A stretch of DNA of 64,000 bases, taken from NCBI GenBank assembly GCA_963402885.1, contig OY727093.1, forward strand, positions 7,885,501 to 7,949,500, read 5' to 3'. Positions 1 through 11,821 of this stretch are shown one piece after another. This DNA is from Antedon bifida. Lineage: Eukaryota; Echinodermata; Crinoidea; Comatulida; Antedonidae. The position numbers and the translations under genes were made by a program. The first letter of the stretch is position 1; every line of letters begins with the position of its first letter. The notes beneath the pieces were generated by a model. That model ran no database searches and was not told the DNA's origin. It saw only the letters and a program-made list of their open reading frames with translations.

Positions 1-151
1 TGGCTTTTGTTATTTTGAATCTTTATTTTTACGTTATTTTATATTTTTTGCTTATCAGATTTTGAAAAGTGCGTGGTTTTGTTACATTTTTTGGAATAAA
101 GTTACCTATATAATATATATACATTTATAATATTCATTTTAATGTTGCCAG

Positions 152-1899
152 GTCCATATACAGAAGGTGTTACAAAACAATGCAGTATTAGAACGATGGT
201 TAAACCAACATGGCAGGGAACCAACTGATGAGGATATTGACCGGATGTATCACCGCTTTATTCCTGTACAACTAGAAGTGCTAAGGGACTACTGTTCCAT
301 GATTACAGGTAAACCATACAGCTGTTGAGCTTTATGTCCTTTCGCCACATACACATGATGTAATATGGAATTACTATTTTCACTAGTTTGGCAATTTGAC
401 CCAGGTCAGATGTCGACCTTAGGTTCTGTTATCACATGCGATTTTAAAGATGTTTAGAAAATTTCCAAAAATTGGATCGAGAAAAAAAATTATTTACCTG
501 AAAAAATAGTCAAATTGGCTGCCAGCCAATGGGTTTTTGCTTGAATTTAACCATTTATTTTGTCATTTTATATGTGAAAACATTTTTGTTGTTTTTTTCT
601 ATAGAAGAGATTTACTCTATTAAACTACAAAATAACCTATTCAAAGTCTGATTTAATTAATCTTCATGTTTTTGGAGGACACTACATCTTGAACCTTTTC
701 TTTTGGATTATTTGGACTATTATTTTAATAAATAGAGTTTTGTTACATTTTATAGGAGCTGCTGAGGCTGTGAAAGTTCTACGAAACGAGTACAACCTGA
801 AGATTGGCTCATCAACTGGTTGGAGTTCTGAGATTGTCAATGAGATCAAACCAATTGCTGCAGCTGCAGGCTATGTACCAGACTGCTACGTAGCTGCAGA
901 TGAAGTACCCCAAGCAAGACCCCTTCCCTACATGGTCTGGTTAAATGCTATACGTATGGACATCCATCCTCTAGAATCAATTATAAAGGTGCAAGACTGA
1001 TATATTATATTATAGTAATGTTATCTAATAGAAAAAAATGATGCATAATTAAGTTAACATACTTCCATCTTTCCGTTTAAAATATGTGATTGCAAATAAA
1101 GTAGTCATGTACTGACTTTAAAACTGACCAAGAGTGAATTGGAACAATAATTTGATAAATATATCCAGTACCTAACATAGTCCTTCTCACCGACATTTGG
1201 AGTTTTGACGTAATTTCACACTCTGCTACAGCCACTAACCAAATATTATTGTAAGCCTGTTATGTTTAATTGCAGGTTGATGATACATTTGATGGCATTA
1301 GGGAAGGTACAAGTGCTGGATGCTGGACTGTAGGCGTTGCTAAATATGTAATATACTCTTTTTGTATTGATTTTATAGCTCTTTAGTACGTCAGAATAGT
1401 GCAAAGGTTTTCTAACCCAAACTTGGTAAAACATCCATGGTAAAACATCACATTTTGCTTTCAGTGCTATGACAGCGGTATAAATCCAGGTAGAATGCAA
1501 TTATCGATCTTTGAGATTTGAAAAATTGAATTTTATTGTTACTTTGAAAACAAAATACCTCACAGTATTATTTCCAAATGTCTTGGTTAATAATATAGTA
1601 TTTAATAAATTATATAATTTATGGTATAGGAATTAGATTACAACCACATTTTTCCTGAATATGCCACGGTTGTTTCTATTCTAGAATAATTGTTTTTCTT
1701 TTCAAAACAGGGAAATTATGTTGCAGCTACCGAAGACCAAATCTCCAAGATGAATCCACGGGAGTATGAACGCAAATTACAACACGCTTATGACATACTT
1801 TCTGATGCAGGCTCGCATTACGTAGTTGATAGTGTTTCCGACTTACCTGGAGTTGTCGAAGATATCAATCGAAGGCTTGCACAAGGAGAACGACCATAG
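152..1899 (+). CDS. phnX: Phosphonoacetaldehyde hydrolase (PhnX), 3' four exons, 5' partial
   Basis: The family hydrolyses phosphonoacetaldehyde to acetaldehyde and phosphate, the second step of 2-aminoethylphosphonate breakdown. Coding exons read as 152-308, 756-988, 1276-1347 and 1711-1899 (TAG at 1897-1899). Every junction has AG/GT borders and phases agree (1, 0, 0 at successive junctions). The first visible exon encodes the helical cap domain (starts VHIQKVL). The second has the HAD motif II region [12 protein letters not shown] and the family's ARPLPYM stretch. The third has [20 protein letters not shown], the acidic HAD motif and conserved C-terminal core. The last ends in [20 protein letters not shown], which looks like bacterial PhnX C-termini. 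HAD motif I (catalytic Asp) and the Schiff-base lysine just before the HxxK-like segment should be in exons left of base 1. The family assignment is strong; enzymatic activity is inferred. Confidence 0.92.
400..690 (-). mobile_element. MITE family B copy in a PhnX intron
   Basis: Reverse-complement copy of the family seen complete at 20056-20411. Bases 514-530 carry the same ATTGGCTG-C-CAGCCAAT palindrome, and 650-690 matches the inverted start of the family (TTAATTAATCTTCATGTTTTTGG, then a degenerate ACTACATCTT). The left end is eroded, so that limit is approximate. The right end stops about 65 bases before the acceptor of the 756-988 exon. Confidence 0.7.
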
Positions 1900-2464
1900 T
1901 TTGTGTAGAAGTTCTTCTTTCTCTAGTGTGCCATATCTAGTACAGATGGGCCTTGCAATCGATAGAAGTACTAAAATTACCTATTTAGAGAGATGATTAT
2001 AATAATCAGGTTTAATTTCAATGTGTTATATATAAACACTAAAACAAATCAAGAATATAATAATAATATATATTTTCATAGAATAGGAATGCCATCCACA
2101 AATGATTGTACTATTGAGAAATACATTATATGCTGCAGTTTTTTAATATTATATTGTTTATTATAGCTAAATTTTCAATCAAATTTTATTTAGTACAGTA
2201 CAGTAATGTACTAGCCTAGAGTATCTACGGGTATGCCATGATTATTCCCAGGAAATCGATATACCTGTGTATACAGGACAAGACTAATTATTTCTTATAG
2301 GCCCATCAATGAATTCAGTAATATGTTTTATGTGTATGGTGCAAATTTCAAGGAGCGATCAGCCAAGTCTTGATTGCCAATTTAAATGAAACTATTTTGC
2401 ATTAACGTTTTAATCATGTAATCAATTCTAATCATTAACACAGCGTCTAGAATATCTCTGATCT

Positions 2465-2470
2465 AATAAA
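2465..2470 (+). terminator. Candidate poly(A) signal for PhnX
   Basis: AATAAA about 570 bases after the PhnX stop. A second AATAAA lies near 2758. AATAAA is frequent in this AT-rich DNA, so the choice is a guess. Confidence 0.3.
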
Positions 2471-3315
2471 GGACAAAATATAGAATGAATTAAGGCGGCA
2501 TGGTTTTCATCATATTCTTTTATTTGATACTAACCTAATAACAGTAATTTCTTTATGTAACGCATATTAGATTATTGCAAGTGATTTACATTGATTGATA
2601 TATTGATTTTATATTTTTATATTACAGTATTATCTAATTATATTATTTAAATATATTTTATTTAATTTTTCTTTGTACCAAAGAGTTTTAAATTAGGTTA
2701 AATTTAAATTATGACTATACAATATCACAAATTAAGATATTTTTAGATCACATGTTCAATAAAAAAATATATAGACAGATCATTTCTATAATGTGGTTGA
2801 TTTTTTGTTTGTTTTACTTTAATGAAAGAGGACTTTGAAAAAAAAGAAGCAAATTTTATAGAAAAATATTAACTAAATAAATAACAACATTTAGAACAAA
2901 CTATAAACAAGCTGATTATAAAACAAACAAAAACATTGACAGACTATCAAACTTTTGACAAAGCAACCTATTTAAAATCTTGATCTTCTCCAGAGGGCGC
3001 CAAGCACAAAATCAATTTCCTCAGAGTGGGATTTTTAACAATACCAAAGTAAATTTTTTATATTATTTTATATATTATTTGGGAAAATACGTTGATTTAT
3101 TGTGTGTTTGTGAAAGCACGTTTTCATTCGTTTATAAAGGGTTGTAGACAAGACTGCTACAAAATTAACACTGGTTTATGTAGGCCTACGATTTGTACTA
3201 CTAAAATGAAAACCACTTTAACTGTCTTAAGAACACATGCAATTTTAGTTGTGGATCTCATGAATTAAAACGTCGCATTATGCGTGACAGGTAAATAATA
3301 TATAATGTATCATAA

Positions 3316-3321
<6 letters not shown>

Positions 3322-3346
<25 letters not shown>
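3322..3346. repeat. (ATT)n microsatellite
   Basis: About eight uninterrupted TAT/ATT trinucleotides. Confidence 0.9.
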
Positions 3347-3397
3347 GTTTTTTAGCTTTACGATACTCATTGTTCTTCCTAGAAGTCAGTCTACACT

Positions 3398-3514
3398 AAA
3401 GCTCTGTCTACACTATCAAACTGTATGTGACAAAAATGGATACGATGACGTCATATCACTACCATATTTGGGCACACCACATCATTTTTGTCAAACACAC
3501 ACTACACTACACTA
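3398..3514 (+). mobile_element. MITE family A copy 1 (degenerate right end)
   Basis: The left end AAAGCTCTGTCTACACTATC matches the terminal inverted repeat of four further copies in this window. The interior has GATGACGTCATATCACTACC and a CCATATTTGG box (3462-3471). The right end is eroded to a run of CACTACACTA. Confidence 0.75.
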
Positions 3515-4301
3515 GGAAAATTTACCGAAACGTTTGTGTGCAAGTTGTGAGTTTATTACAAACTATTTTTGTAGTGTACACACTAGTGTACACTTAGGTA
3601 ATAGAAATTACTTTTTTTTCTCGTTAACTGAGTTACATGTCTACATATTATTTTATATTTATAAACTATATGTACTATTGAATGATGTCTACCACCGATA
3701 TAAAGGCGATTCTTTTGAATAAATAAAATGAAATACATGGCACACATAAACTATCGGGTCTTTGCCTAGTAACTGATGATTAACTTTTTTATTGCGCCCT
3801 CAGTATCAGTTCTGTTAAAATTTAGGATTTTTTAAAAAAGATTTACTGGGTGACATTTCCGGTTCCGGTGCCACTTGGTTTCCAAATGCAATAAAATAAA
3901 ACATTTAGATAAATCATGTTAAATAAATTGTCGTTATTTGACGTTTGTTAGTTTTTTACTTCACCTTAAATTGTTAAATCAAAGACATTACCAAAACAGG
4001 TGAATGAGATTATTGTATTGTGCCGCGGCCTCTAGATGAACTTTATATAAAGGTTTGTTGAAAAAAGTAAGAAATATTATTTTACTTGGTCTTTATTTAG
4101 TTTTCCTCGGTTATGGCGCACCAAGCTGTCAATTATTCAAGCAATAGAGATATCTTAGTTTTTAATAGAGATATCTTAAACTAATATATCTTTGTTTCCG
4201 AAAAATGGCAGGCTCGTGCTATAGTCTCAAAATCTAACAGAAAATAGCTATTAAGAGTTGTGTACATACCAAACCGTAGTCCCGGATAAATATGTACAAC
4301 T

Positions 4302-4805
4302 AAAGCCTTGTATACACTATTAAACTCTATGTGACAAAAACAATGTGATGTGCCCATATATCAATCAATTCACATTTATTTACTCATCCTTTATAATATA
4401 GTTTTATAGCATAAATGATGACAAGGATCCTGCATAGAGAAGTTTACACTTCTGTTTTCGCAGGACCCTTTTACATAAAAAACATAAACAATAAACACAA
4501 AATAATAGAAGATTTCCTATACATTTTAGAGTTGTTCAACATCAAAAAGCGATAGTGTTTTTCTAACATGATTATTTATACATTTATTTTTCTTAAAAAG
4601 AAGATATTCAGTTTATTACTTCTTTCTTTATATTTTATAGCAAAAGTATGAATACAATATAAAACAGGCTATGTGTGTATACTCGCACACACCAACACAT
4701 ATATGGACATGATGATGTCATATCACTACCATATTTGGCCATATCACTACCATGGGCACATCACACTTTTTTGTCAAACTAGTTTGATAGTGTAGACAGA
4801 GCTTA
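4302..4805 (+). mobile_element. MITE family A copy 2, split by a nested insertion
   Basis: The left half (4302-4361, TAAAGCCTTGTATACACTAT...) and right half (4698-4805, ending GATAGTGTAGACAGAGCTTA) together make one element of about 165 bp, like the copies at 28345 and 38089. They are separated by 336 bases flanked by CATATAT on both sides (4355-4361 and 4698-4704). The element ends border TA, as for Tc1/mariner-type insertions. Confidence 0.8.
4362..4697 (-). mobile_element. Nested 5'-truncated non-LTR element 3' fragment
   Basis: Inserted inside MITE A copy 2 with a 7-bp direct repeat CATATAT on each side. On the minus strand it ends in AAATAAATGTGAATTGATTG, preceded by a hairpin (stem AAGGATCCTGC / GCAGGACCCTT on the plus strand). 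A hairpin followed by an AT-rich or TTGA-type tail is typical of CR1/L2-like LINE 3' ends and of SINEs that copy them. No protein remnant was seen. Confidence 0.5.
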
Positions 4806-7800
4806 AGTAGTGTAGAACGCTTTCTTTGGAACACCTCTATTTACATAAGAGGATTTTCTTGGTTAGTTGTAACTACTGATAATAAGACATCTCTGTAGAA
4901 CGAACGAATGACACTACGACCAACTTCCTATCCCTGGATGTCGACGGTGTCCCTTTAGGTTCTAATGTATTCATGATTTCAACAATAAAACCTGTAAATA
5001 CCATTAATTATTTCAAACAACGTTTCTTTAGGCGTAGTACAGAAGGTATATTTTTTATGCGATTTACAAAAAAATGTATTACTCAAATAGATGAATAATA
5101 ATAATAATTTATTTGCTACAGCTACACTTTTGAAACAGTGGCACACTTCTTGAATGAAGGTGCGTGCCGAGTAAGTAAAATAAAAGTTAAGAAAAACATT
5201 TTACTGTTTTACTTTATCGTTTTGATTTAGATTTGTATCTCCGTTAAGATCCAGTCACTGACACCCACAGCATTGCAATTGTTTTTATATATATAAATAT
5301 ATTTTCATTTGAAAATAGAACAATGGAAAACATTATCTTCTTTAAAACTCGAGCAAACTAATTAGCAGGTCCCAACCGAAGTAAATCTCATTTCATCCGA
5401 CCTATATCTTTCCCAGTCGTGTTGATGGATGTAACCGGTAAAACCAAACTTCTTTTTTATCCTTTGGCACATACCATAGTTTTTATAATCAAGCGGGAGT
5501 TAAGTTCACTTAACACCTAAGCTATTGCACTTTTACTGTCCAGGATCAATGAAGCTAGCCATATACCTTACAGAAAGGGTATTGAGCTTTTGCATAGATC
5601 ACGGTCAAAGAATTTTTCACGCGAGGGAGATTAGCAGACGTGATGTTACCACCCATTAAGTAGCTAAATCTTAACTACTAAAGTTTCCACTTCATTTATT
5701 TCAATAATTAACATAGAGATACATTTAAAAACACTTGGAATTGCTATTATGGCTTATTAGTATGTTAGAATAGTTCAGATGTACTACAGTATGCCAGCAA
5801 TGTTCAACCAACAAGATATCATATCATCAAATTTAATAGGTGTGCTAAACTTACTAAATATACGATAAACACGTTTTTATTATCATATAAATCTATAAAT
5901 CGTCGTCATGCGGTCTCAAAGTGTAAAAAAAAATCTCAAACTTTCGACCATCTTGTGTCAGTCAGATTGGAACTTTGAAAATGTTGGCGCCAGGTAAAAA
6001 TATCCCGACAATTATGACAATATTAAGGCATCATTTACCCCTTTATCAAATCAAATTTAATGAAAATGTAGACATTAAAGGTAAAGGAGGGTTAATAACA
6101 CCGTATTGTCTTACCAGTTATACCAATTCAAAGATCACTACACTATTTTTAACTCCAATGGGCTTCAAAATGGAAATTCACTTAGTCTAATTGTTTTAAC
6201 CACTAAACTTTCGATTCTTCGGTTTAAAAAAACGTAGAAAAGTTAATTGTTTACGCCATCTTTTGCAAAAGTAAAGAGACAAAAAGTTGACACGCGTACT
6301 AAAAACTGTATCATTATTATCAACATTTGAACGCGCGCGTATACAACGTGTTTTCGGCGTTCGCGTACAACAGTCGTTATAATCATATCAACGTCTAAAT
6401 TTGAGCGTACATTGTATGTCTTTACATATCTTCTGAAGATATTAGAATGGCCCTGAGCTAATTTAATCATTTCAACACTCTGGATGTACGGCACAATTTC
6501 GGAGCACGTGTCCAGCAACTTTAGGTCTAAATTAGAAGTGTGTACAGGTAGAAACGTAAACAAGGACTACATACTTTTAAACCAGCGTCATAACAATGTA
6601 CACATGTAGTATCGATTAGTATTTGTAACATTTAACTTAAAAATCCGTAGGCATATACAAAACAAACAGGTATTCTGCTCCTGTAATATAAAATCAACCA
6701 TCTAGCATGATCATAGTATACTCCAAAATAAAGAGAAAATGCATATCAAATATATCAAAGCATATCAAATATATATCTTTATACAGTAAAGGCGGGTTAG
6801 AATTAATTCTTTGCCTGTTATCTTTTTACAAAGTTATACATTGTAAAACATTCTATTAAAGTAATATATGCTTTCTTGACAAGGTGTTTAGACGAAACGA
6901 ATCTAAATAGTGCGACGTATGTCATAATTGACTTGTATAAATCATGTATAAACGCAAGAGAATAATGTTAATTTAGTTTACGGTACGCTAGTGTAAAGAA
7001 GGAACTATATATAATAAACTAAGGTTAAATCATTGGTTAGACCTATTCGCCACAGTGGGGCCGTGCTTGTTAAAACGCTCGTGGGATGAACTATCGACGA
7101 TTCTATCTTTCCGAAACCGTGATTCACGTGTCTATCCCTTTTGTTACATGAATTACTCCCCGTACGCTTGGTCAAAGGTCGAGTTAAATTTATGCGGTTA
7201 CAGAGCTAAGAAGAACCCGGGGGGTATTAGCAGATATTCGTAATGTTGTCCCACGGGGAATATTAAGCATACATCACTACAACATCTTTTAATGCTACAG
7301 GCAACGTACGTCAGTATACATTCAACCGTTACATTCAAGTTTGCAAAGTAAATTTTTCATATGACAGTTTTTGCATTGATATGGTTTAGTATATTAAACA
7401 ATGTTAATGTTTATTTCGCCCAAATGTTGATTATTATACAGTACTCTTAATGTACTGTACAATTACAGTTATAGACAGCTAACAGTAGCATGCTTTAATT
7501 AAAACCTTTGGTGTTATCACGTAACATAACTTTCAGCCAATCAGAACGTCTTCTTTACTTTACTCATTTCTGAATACGTGGCCCGCACTAAGAAAAAAAA
7601 CCCGTAAGATTTTCAGCAAACAAAATGCGTAGTGTGGGCCTAACTGGCGAATTGTGAGTCTCAATAAAATGATATCGTTCAGCTCCACATCAATTAATGT
7701 ATAGCTTGTATATATTATGCACTGATTAACCTATAACTTGGAGTAAATTACGTCAGCGTGGGACATTAAAGTCCCACGTCACATTGAGCGCTGTAACGAG

Positions 7801-9629
7801 GTTTTATCAATCACCATTTTCAGACATGATTTATTATATCCATTGTTAATTAACAATCTTATCACACAAAAAGTGATGTGATTTTGTGTATTATTAATAA
7901 AGATATTATGTATTTTGTTCACTTAAGATTGTCCCAGCGGTCAAGCCATATGCTAAGATTTTAATGTGACCATGTAAACACTATGTCACCATCTGCCGTC
8001 ATCGCGTAGGGCTAATGATTAAAAACAAAGAAATTTGATATTGTATAAAAAAAAGATGCATTTAAAAATTCCTTATTGGTACTTGGTTTGCTTTTGATAA
8101 TGTTCGTTAGACAACGGTTTTAGAAATCGTATACTGTATTTGATCGTATATGAAAACGCTGTCGTAACGATCCATTTGTACATCTAATTTTAAGTTATAG
8201 GTTTTTATCGGGAAATTATTGAAAATTCCTACCCTTCCTTACATACGACGAACACTTTTAGATTAGAAAAAAAAACATATTTTGATAGGTCGCGAAGTCA
8301 ACCTTTTCGTAAAATACAGAAAATGGGGAATTAAATTTGTCACCATATCCGTCGCATATTTCATAAAATCCCTTCCGAATTGATATCAAAATCAGATCAT
8401 ATTTTTATTTGCCTTATAAAACGATCGTCGACGCAAAATCGGAAGTGTATCGCGGCGCCATCGGTGGCGAGGGAGGCGACAGCCCGTCATAAAAAACGGC
8501 ACAGGAGCAGCTGTTTCAGGGCCTCAAATTTACTATATGACATGGTTATTTTATGAGGTAATTATGCAGTTATTCTACCATTGAGAGAATCGAATATACA
8601 CAGTTAATATGAGATGAGTCGCTGCAGTAATTCCCAAACAAAACGATGAAATTCTGTATTGCGTCTTCTATTGCACATCTATTGCGATGATTATTCATAA
8701 TGATATAACGCTATCAACGCGTGCTCACATTGAGAACACACGTTATTGCGCAGCTATACGGTTGCATGTGCATGGACCATTTAAATTTAATAATGACAAT
8801 CGATATTGACTCGTCCTTCGGTTGGGAAATTAAGCTGTTGATCCTATCTAACGAAAAAACAACAGCGCTGAAGATCCTCTCCTGTAATGTGAATTCACAG
8901 TATTGAATTATATAAATACAATATATTAAGCTCACATACAACTACGTAGGAAATATTTATAAATGATGTTTTAGGAGTTAGGCCTATCTCTCTTTGACAT
9001 TTTCATACGTCATCGATACAATCAAATAATGGGCGGAGAGGCAAATCCCGATGGACAGACTACAAGCAATTCTTTGCTTCCTGTGACAGGTATAGTAACT
9101 AGTCCAATGATAATTCCTCTTTCCGATCAGTTGTATTCATTATTTCATCTTTGATAACTTTGTAATTAAACAATTAAGCATAACATCAATCAGTATTATG
9201 ACGGTTATGTTGGAAGGATCTGTAGCCAGCTGCGTCGGGCGAGAACTGGGTCGATCATAGCATATAGGTCACGGCGCCCGAGCTTCGTTCTATTCCCCTC
9301 CCTTTCAACTATGAATTAACTTTTACCAATAAGGTTAGGAAACAAAAATAAATTTTAAGTTGATTTGCAATAGTTGTTGAATGAAACCGATCGTTATTCG
9401 TTGAAATTAGGGATCGGGCGCATCTTCCGGGAGTTGGACTTAATTTTGTCTCTGGGTTGTCCACTCGCGGGGGTATTTTCTAATGCTCATATTAAGTAAT
9501 AAAAACATGATTGTCATTTGTCTGAACATTTTCAACTGTGAATGATAATAAGTAATTTTAATCTACTTAATGTTTTTATTAGGGATATAAAAAGATAAAC
9601 TAATAAGTTTTTATTGTTTTTATATTCAT
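4806..9629. other. Intergenic DNA between PhnX and MyoD
   Basis: No credible exon. Short ORFs here (for example 5975-6190, 7055-7243 and 8714-8941) resemble no family and lack splice context. There is a CpG-rich repeat unit at 6309-6345. A locally GC-richer stretch at about 8430-9300 has two CAGCTG E-boxes (8508-8513, 9227-9232) and could be cis-regulatory for MyoD. Confidence 0.5.
6309..6345 (-). repeat. Single CGCGCG/TTCAAA repeat unit
   Basis: On the minus strand it reads TACGCGCGCGTTCAAATG followed by TTGATAATAATGATAC. This nearly matches the first units of the array at 54099-54310. A degenerate second core (TTCGCGTAC, TTTGAGCGTAC) follows to about 6410. Confidence 0.65.
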
Positions 9630-9864
9630 TTCTGTAAAAAAAAAATTCTTATTTCACTTCATTCATTTCAAGACAAAAGAAACGTTTAATTTTAACCAAA
9701 AACAGACAATTTAAGTATTTTTGCTTTATTTTAAATTTTTTCAGGTAAATAATATTTTTTTCGATCCAGTTTTTGGTCAAATTGAATAACTATTCTACGA
9801 CATTAAAATCGCGTATTTAAAAAAATGTAAAAACATTTTTTTTACGGGGACAATATATCTTTAA
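9630..9864 (+). mobile_element. MITE family B copy, left end eroded
   Basis: The right half aligns with the complete copy at 20056: TTTCGATCCAGTTTTTGGTC, a CATTAAAATCGC stretch, and the terminal GGGGACAATATATCTTTAA. The left terminus is not recognisable. Confidence 0.65.
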
Positions 9865-10365
9865 AGAATAAACATGCAAATGTGGAAACGGTTCAATCTC
9901 TGTTAACACAATCGCACGACTGGTTCCTATCAACACACAAATTATGATTACACTTTTTTTAATGTGACACAACAAATAACATAATAACAATTATAAACTA
10001 GATGAATGTCTAAAATTGTAGAACATGATATGGTTTACTAACTTTTGACATCTTCCACGCCACTCCCAACGTCTACTATTTTTTTTTAATATTTTAAAAA
10101 CTGGAGTTAGACGCCAATACAAATAACTATTTTTAATGTTTCAGATTTAAACTGAGTCAAATTATATTAAATTATATACGGTAATAGAATCATTTAATCT
10201 CAAATGCTGGGTTTGTTCTATTTATGTCACTTCTAATATGAACTTTGCCTGATTGAGTTCCAAGGTCAAAATATATTTAGATCTTTAACAAAGTTGAAAT
10301 AGAACGCAACAAATCAGTTGCTAAGAAACTAATTGAAGATACCAAACTATTTTTTGAATCAATAA

Positions 10366-10610
10366 CTATTATTTCAATCAAAATTAACCTTATTTCATTC
10401 AAAATTAACTATCTCAATCGATTATTTCAATCAAAATTAACTACTATTTCAATCAAAATTAACTTTATTTCAATCAAAATTAACCTTATTTCATTCAAAA
10501 TTAACTATCTCAATCGATTATTTCAATCAAAATTAACTACTATTTCAATTAAAATTAACTACGATACTATTTCAATCAGAGTTAACAATTATTTCAATCA
10601 AGATTAACTA
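10366..10610. repeat. Minisatellite, about 20-24 bp unit with higher-order structure
   Basis: About a dozen units of the type TATTTCAATCAAAATTAACT. Variants (TTTCATTCAAAATTAAC, TATCTCAATCGATTATTTC) recur in the same order twice, so a multi-unit block has itself been duplicated. It lies 0.7-0.9 kb upstream of the MyoD start codon. Confidence 0.9.
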
Positions 10611-11175
10611 AATTTATTAATCAAAAGTTTTTGTTTTGAGGTCATTCTTAACCGGAAGTAAGTGATCTAAGTACCACATTTTCTGGAGTTCTGTTGCATG
10701 TTTTAAAAAAGTGTTTTACTCTTTGCCAGAGGCAAAAAATGTATTCAAATTAACTTCAAGAAATCAACAAGCCCGCCTCACCATATGGATAAATGGACGA
10801 TTGACTTTGCTAATGACTTCAGCTCCCTAAAGGCATTCTACGTTTCACTCTCTTAGCACTATTTTGATTTGACTTCCCACACACACTCGCATACCACTGA
10901 TGTGGTACAACTGATCTAATAAAGTTACATGAGTTTAAAACGAAGAATTTAAAACTTTTTCTGAAATAAATCCGATTGTTTTATACTTTTACGTCACGGT
11001 TTTGGGCAGACGATTTTAACGTCATAAAAAATCACATCACTGCGTCCATTAACCACCACAAGAGAACATCTTTATTCCGGAAGCGGTCTGTCGATAATTC
11101 CGTTCATGGATTATTTAGTGCGCATGTGCAATAAGAAGCGATATCAGTGTAAAAGTACAGAACGCTGTCTGATAA

Positions 11176-11181
11176 TATAAG
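11176..11181 (+). promoter_or_regulatory. Possible TATA element of the MyoD gene
   Basis: TATAAG in the context GATAATATAAGTTATG, about 100 bases before the chosen ATG. The position fits a short 5' UTR. A palindromic E-box-like GCGCATGTGC lies about 60 bases further upstream. Low information content in AT-rich DNA. Confidence 0.3.
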
Positions 11182-11281
11182 TTATGAGGCTGGATTTCAG
11201 CACGATCTTAAAAGTATTTCTTTGCGATACTACACACTGAACTGAAGTAACTAGATTAGTTTATTGACTACTACAAACAAC

Positions 11282-11821
11282 ATGGCATCGGCAAGCCAAC
11301 TACCGCATAGGAATCAGAACCATTTAAATTCATGCCGTTTCTACGATTCCCCTCAATATAATGGATTTTCGAATTATGATCAGTTTTACCAAGACAACGA
11401 CCATTATTCGTCATACTCGAAGTATCCAAAAAGTCCGGACGAACTGTACGACGGCGACGAAAACTGTGAAAATGATGAAGAATGTTGGCGACGAGAAGAG
11501 AACCCAGATCATGTGTTGAATCCTGGTCATGCAAGGCATGGTAATCGCAGCTGTCTACTTTGGGCTTGTAAAGCCTGTAAAAAACAATCACATAGTTTGG
11601 ACAAACGCCGCGCCGCAACCATGCGAGAACGCAGGCGGTTAGGTAAGGTAAATTCGGCATTTGAAACTTTAAAACGGCACACCTGTCCGAACCCAGATCA
11701 GCGTATTCCAAAAGTTATGATATTAAGACACGCAATTCAATACATTGACAGACTGCAAATGATTCTCCATCAAAGTGAACAATCAGATACGGATAGTGCA
11801 AGGGATTCACCATTGAACAGG
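11282..11821 (+). CDS. MyoD: MyoD exon 1 (N-terminus, Cys-rich motif, bHLH)
   Basis: Ends AACAGG|GTAAGT, phase 0. The frame runs past the donor to a stop at about 11851, so the splice is inferred from the perfect donor and from agreement with exon 2. Residues 1-180. Confidence 0.95.

Larger units (their letters stand above)
1900..3397. other. PhnX 3' UTR and intergenic DNA
   Basis: AT-rich sequence with no exon-like ORF. It holds candidate poly(A) signals, one TAGGCCTA near 3182 and an ATT microsatellite at 3322-3346. Confidence 0.6.

Noticed and set aside
6243-6563. 106-codon minus-strand ORF
   Set aside because: It contains one CGCGCG repeat unit (YARVQMLI) and otherwise resembles nothing; no splice or start support.
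10366-10610. CRISPR-like array
   Set aside because: Units are contiguous and lack unique spacers, in a eukaryotic genome; it is a minisatellite.
11264-11281. An earlier TTG-initiated start for MyoD exon 1
   Set aside because: Animal start codons are ATG. ATG 11282 has good context, and an in-frame stop lies at 11252.
11271-11711. 146-codon minus-strand ORF
   Set aside because: It is antisense to MyoD exon 1 and has no family resemblance; it reflects codon use of the real exon.
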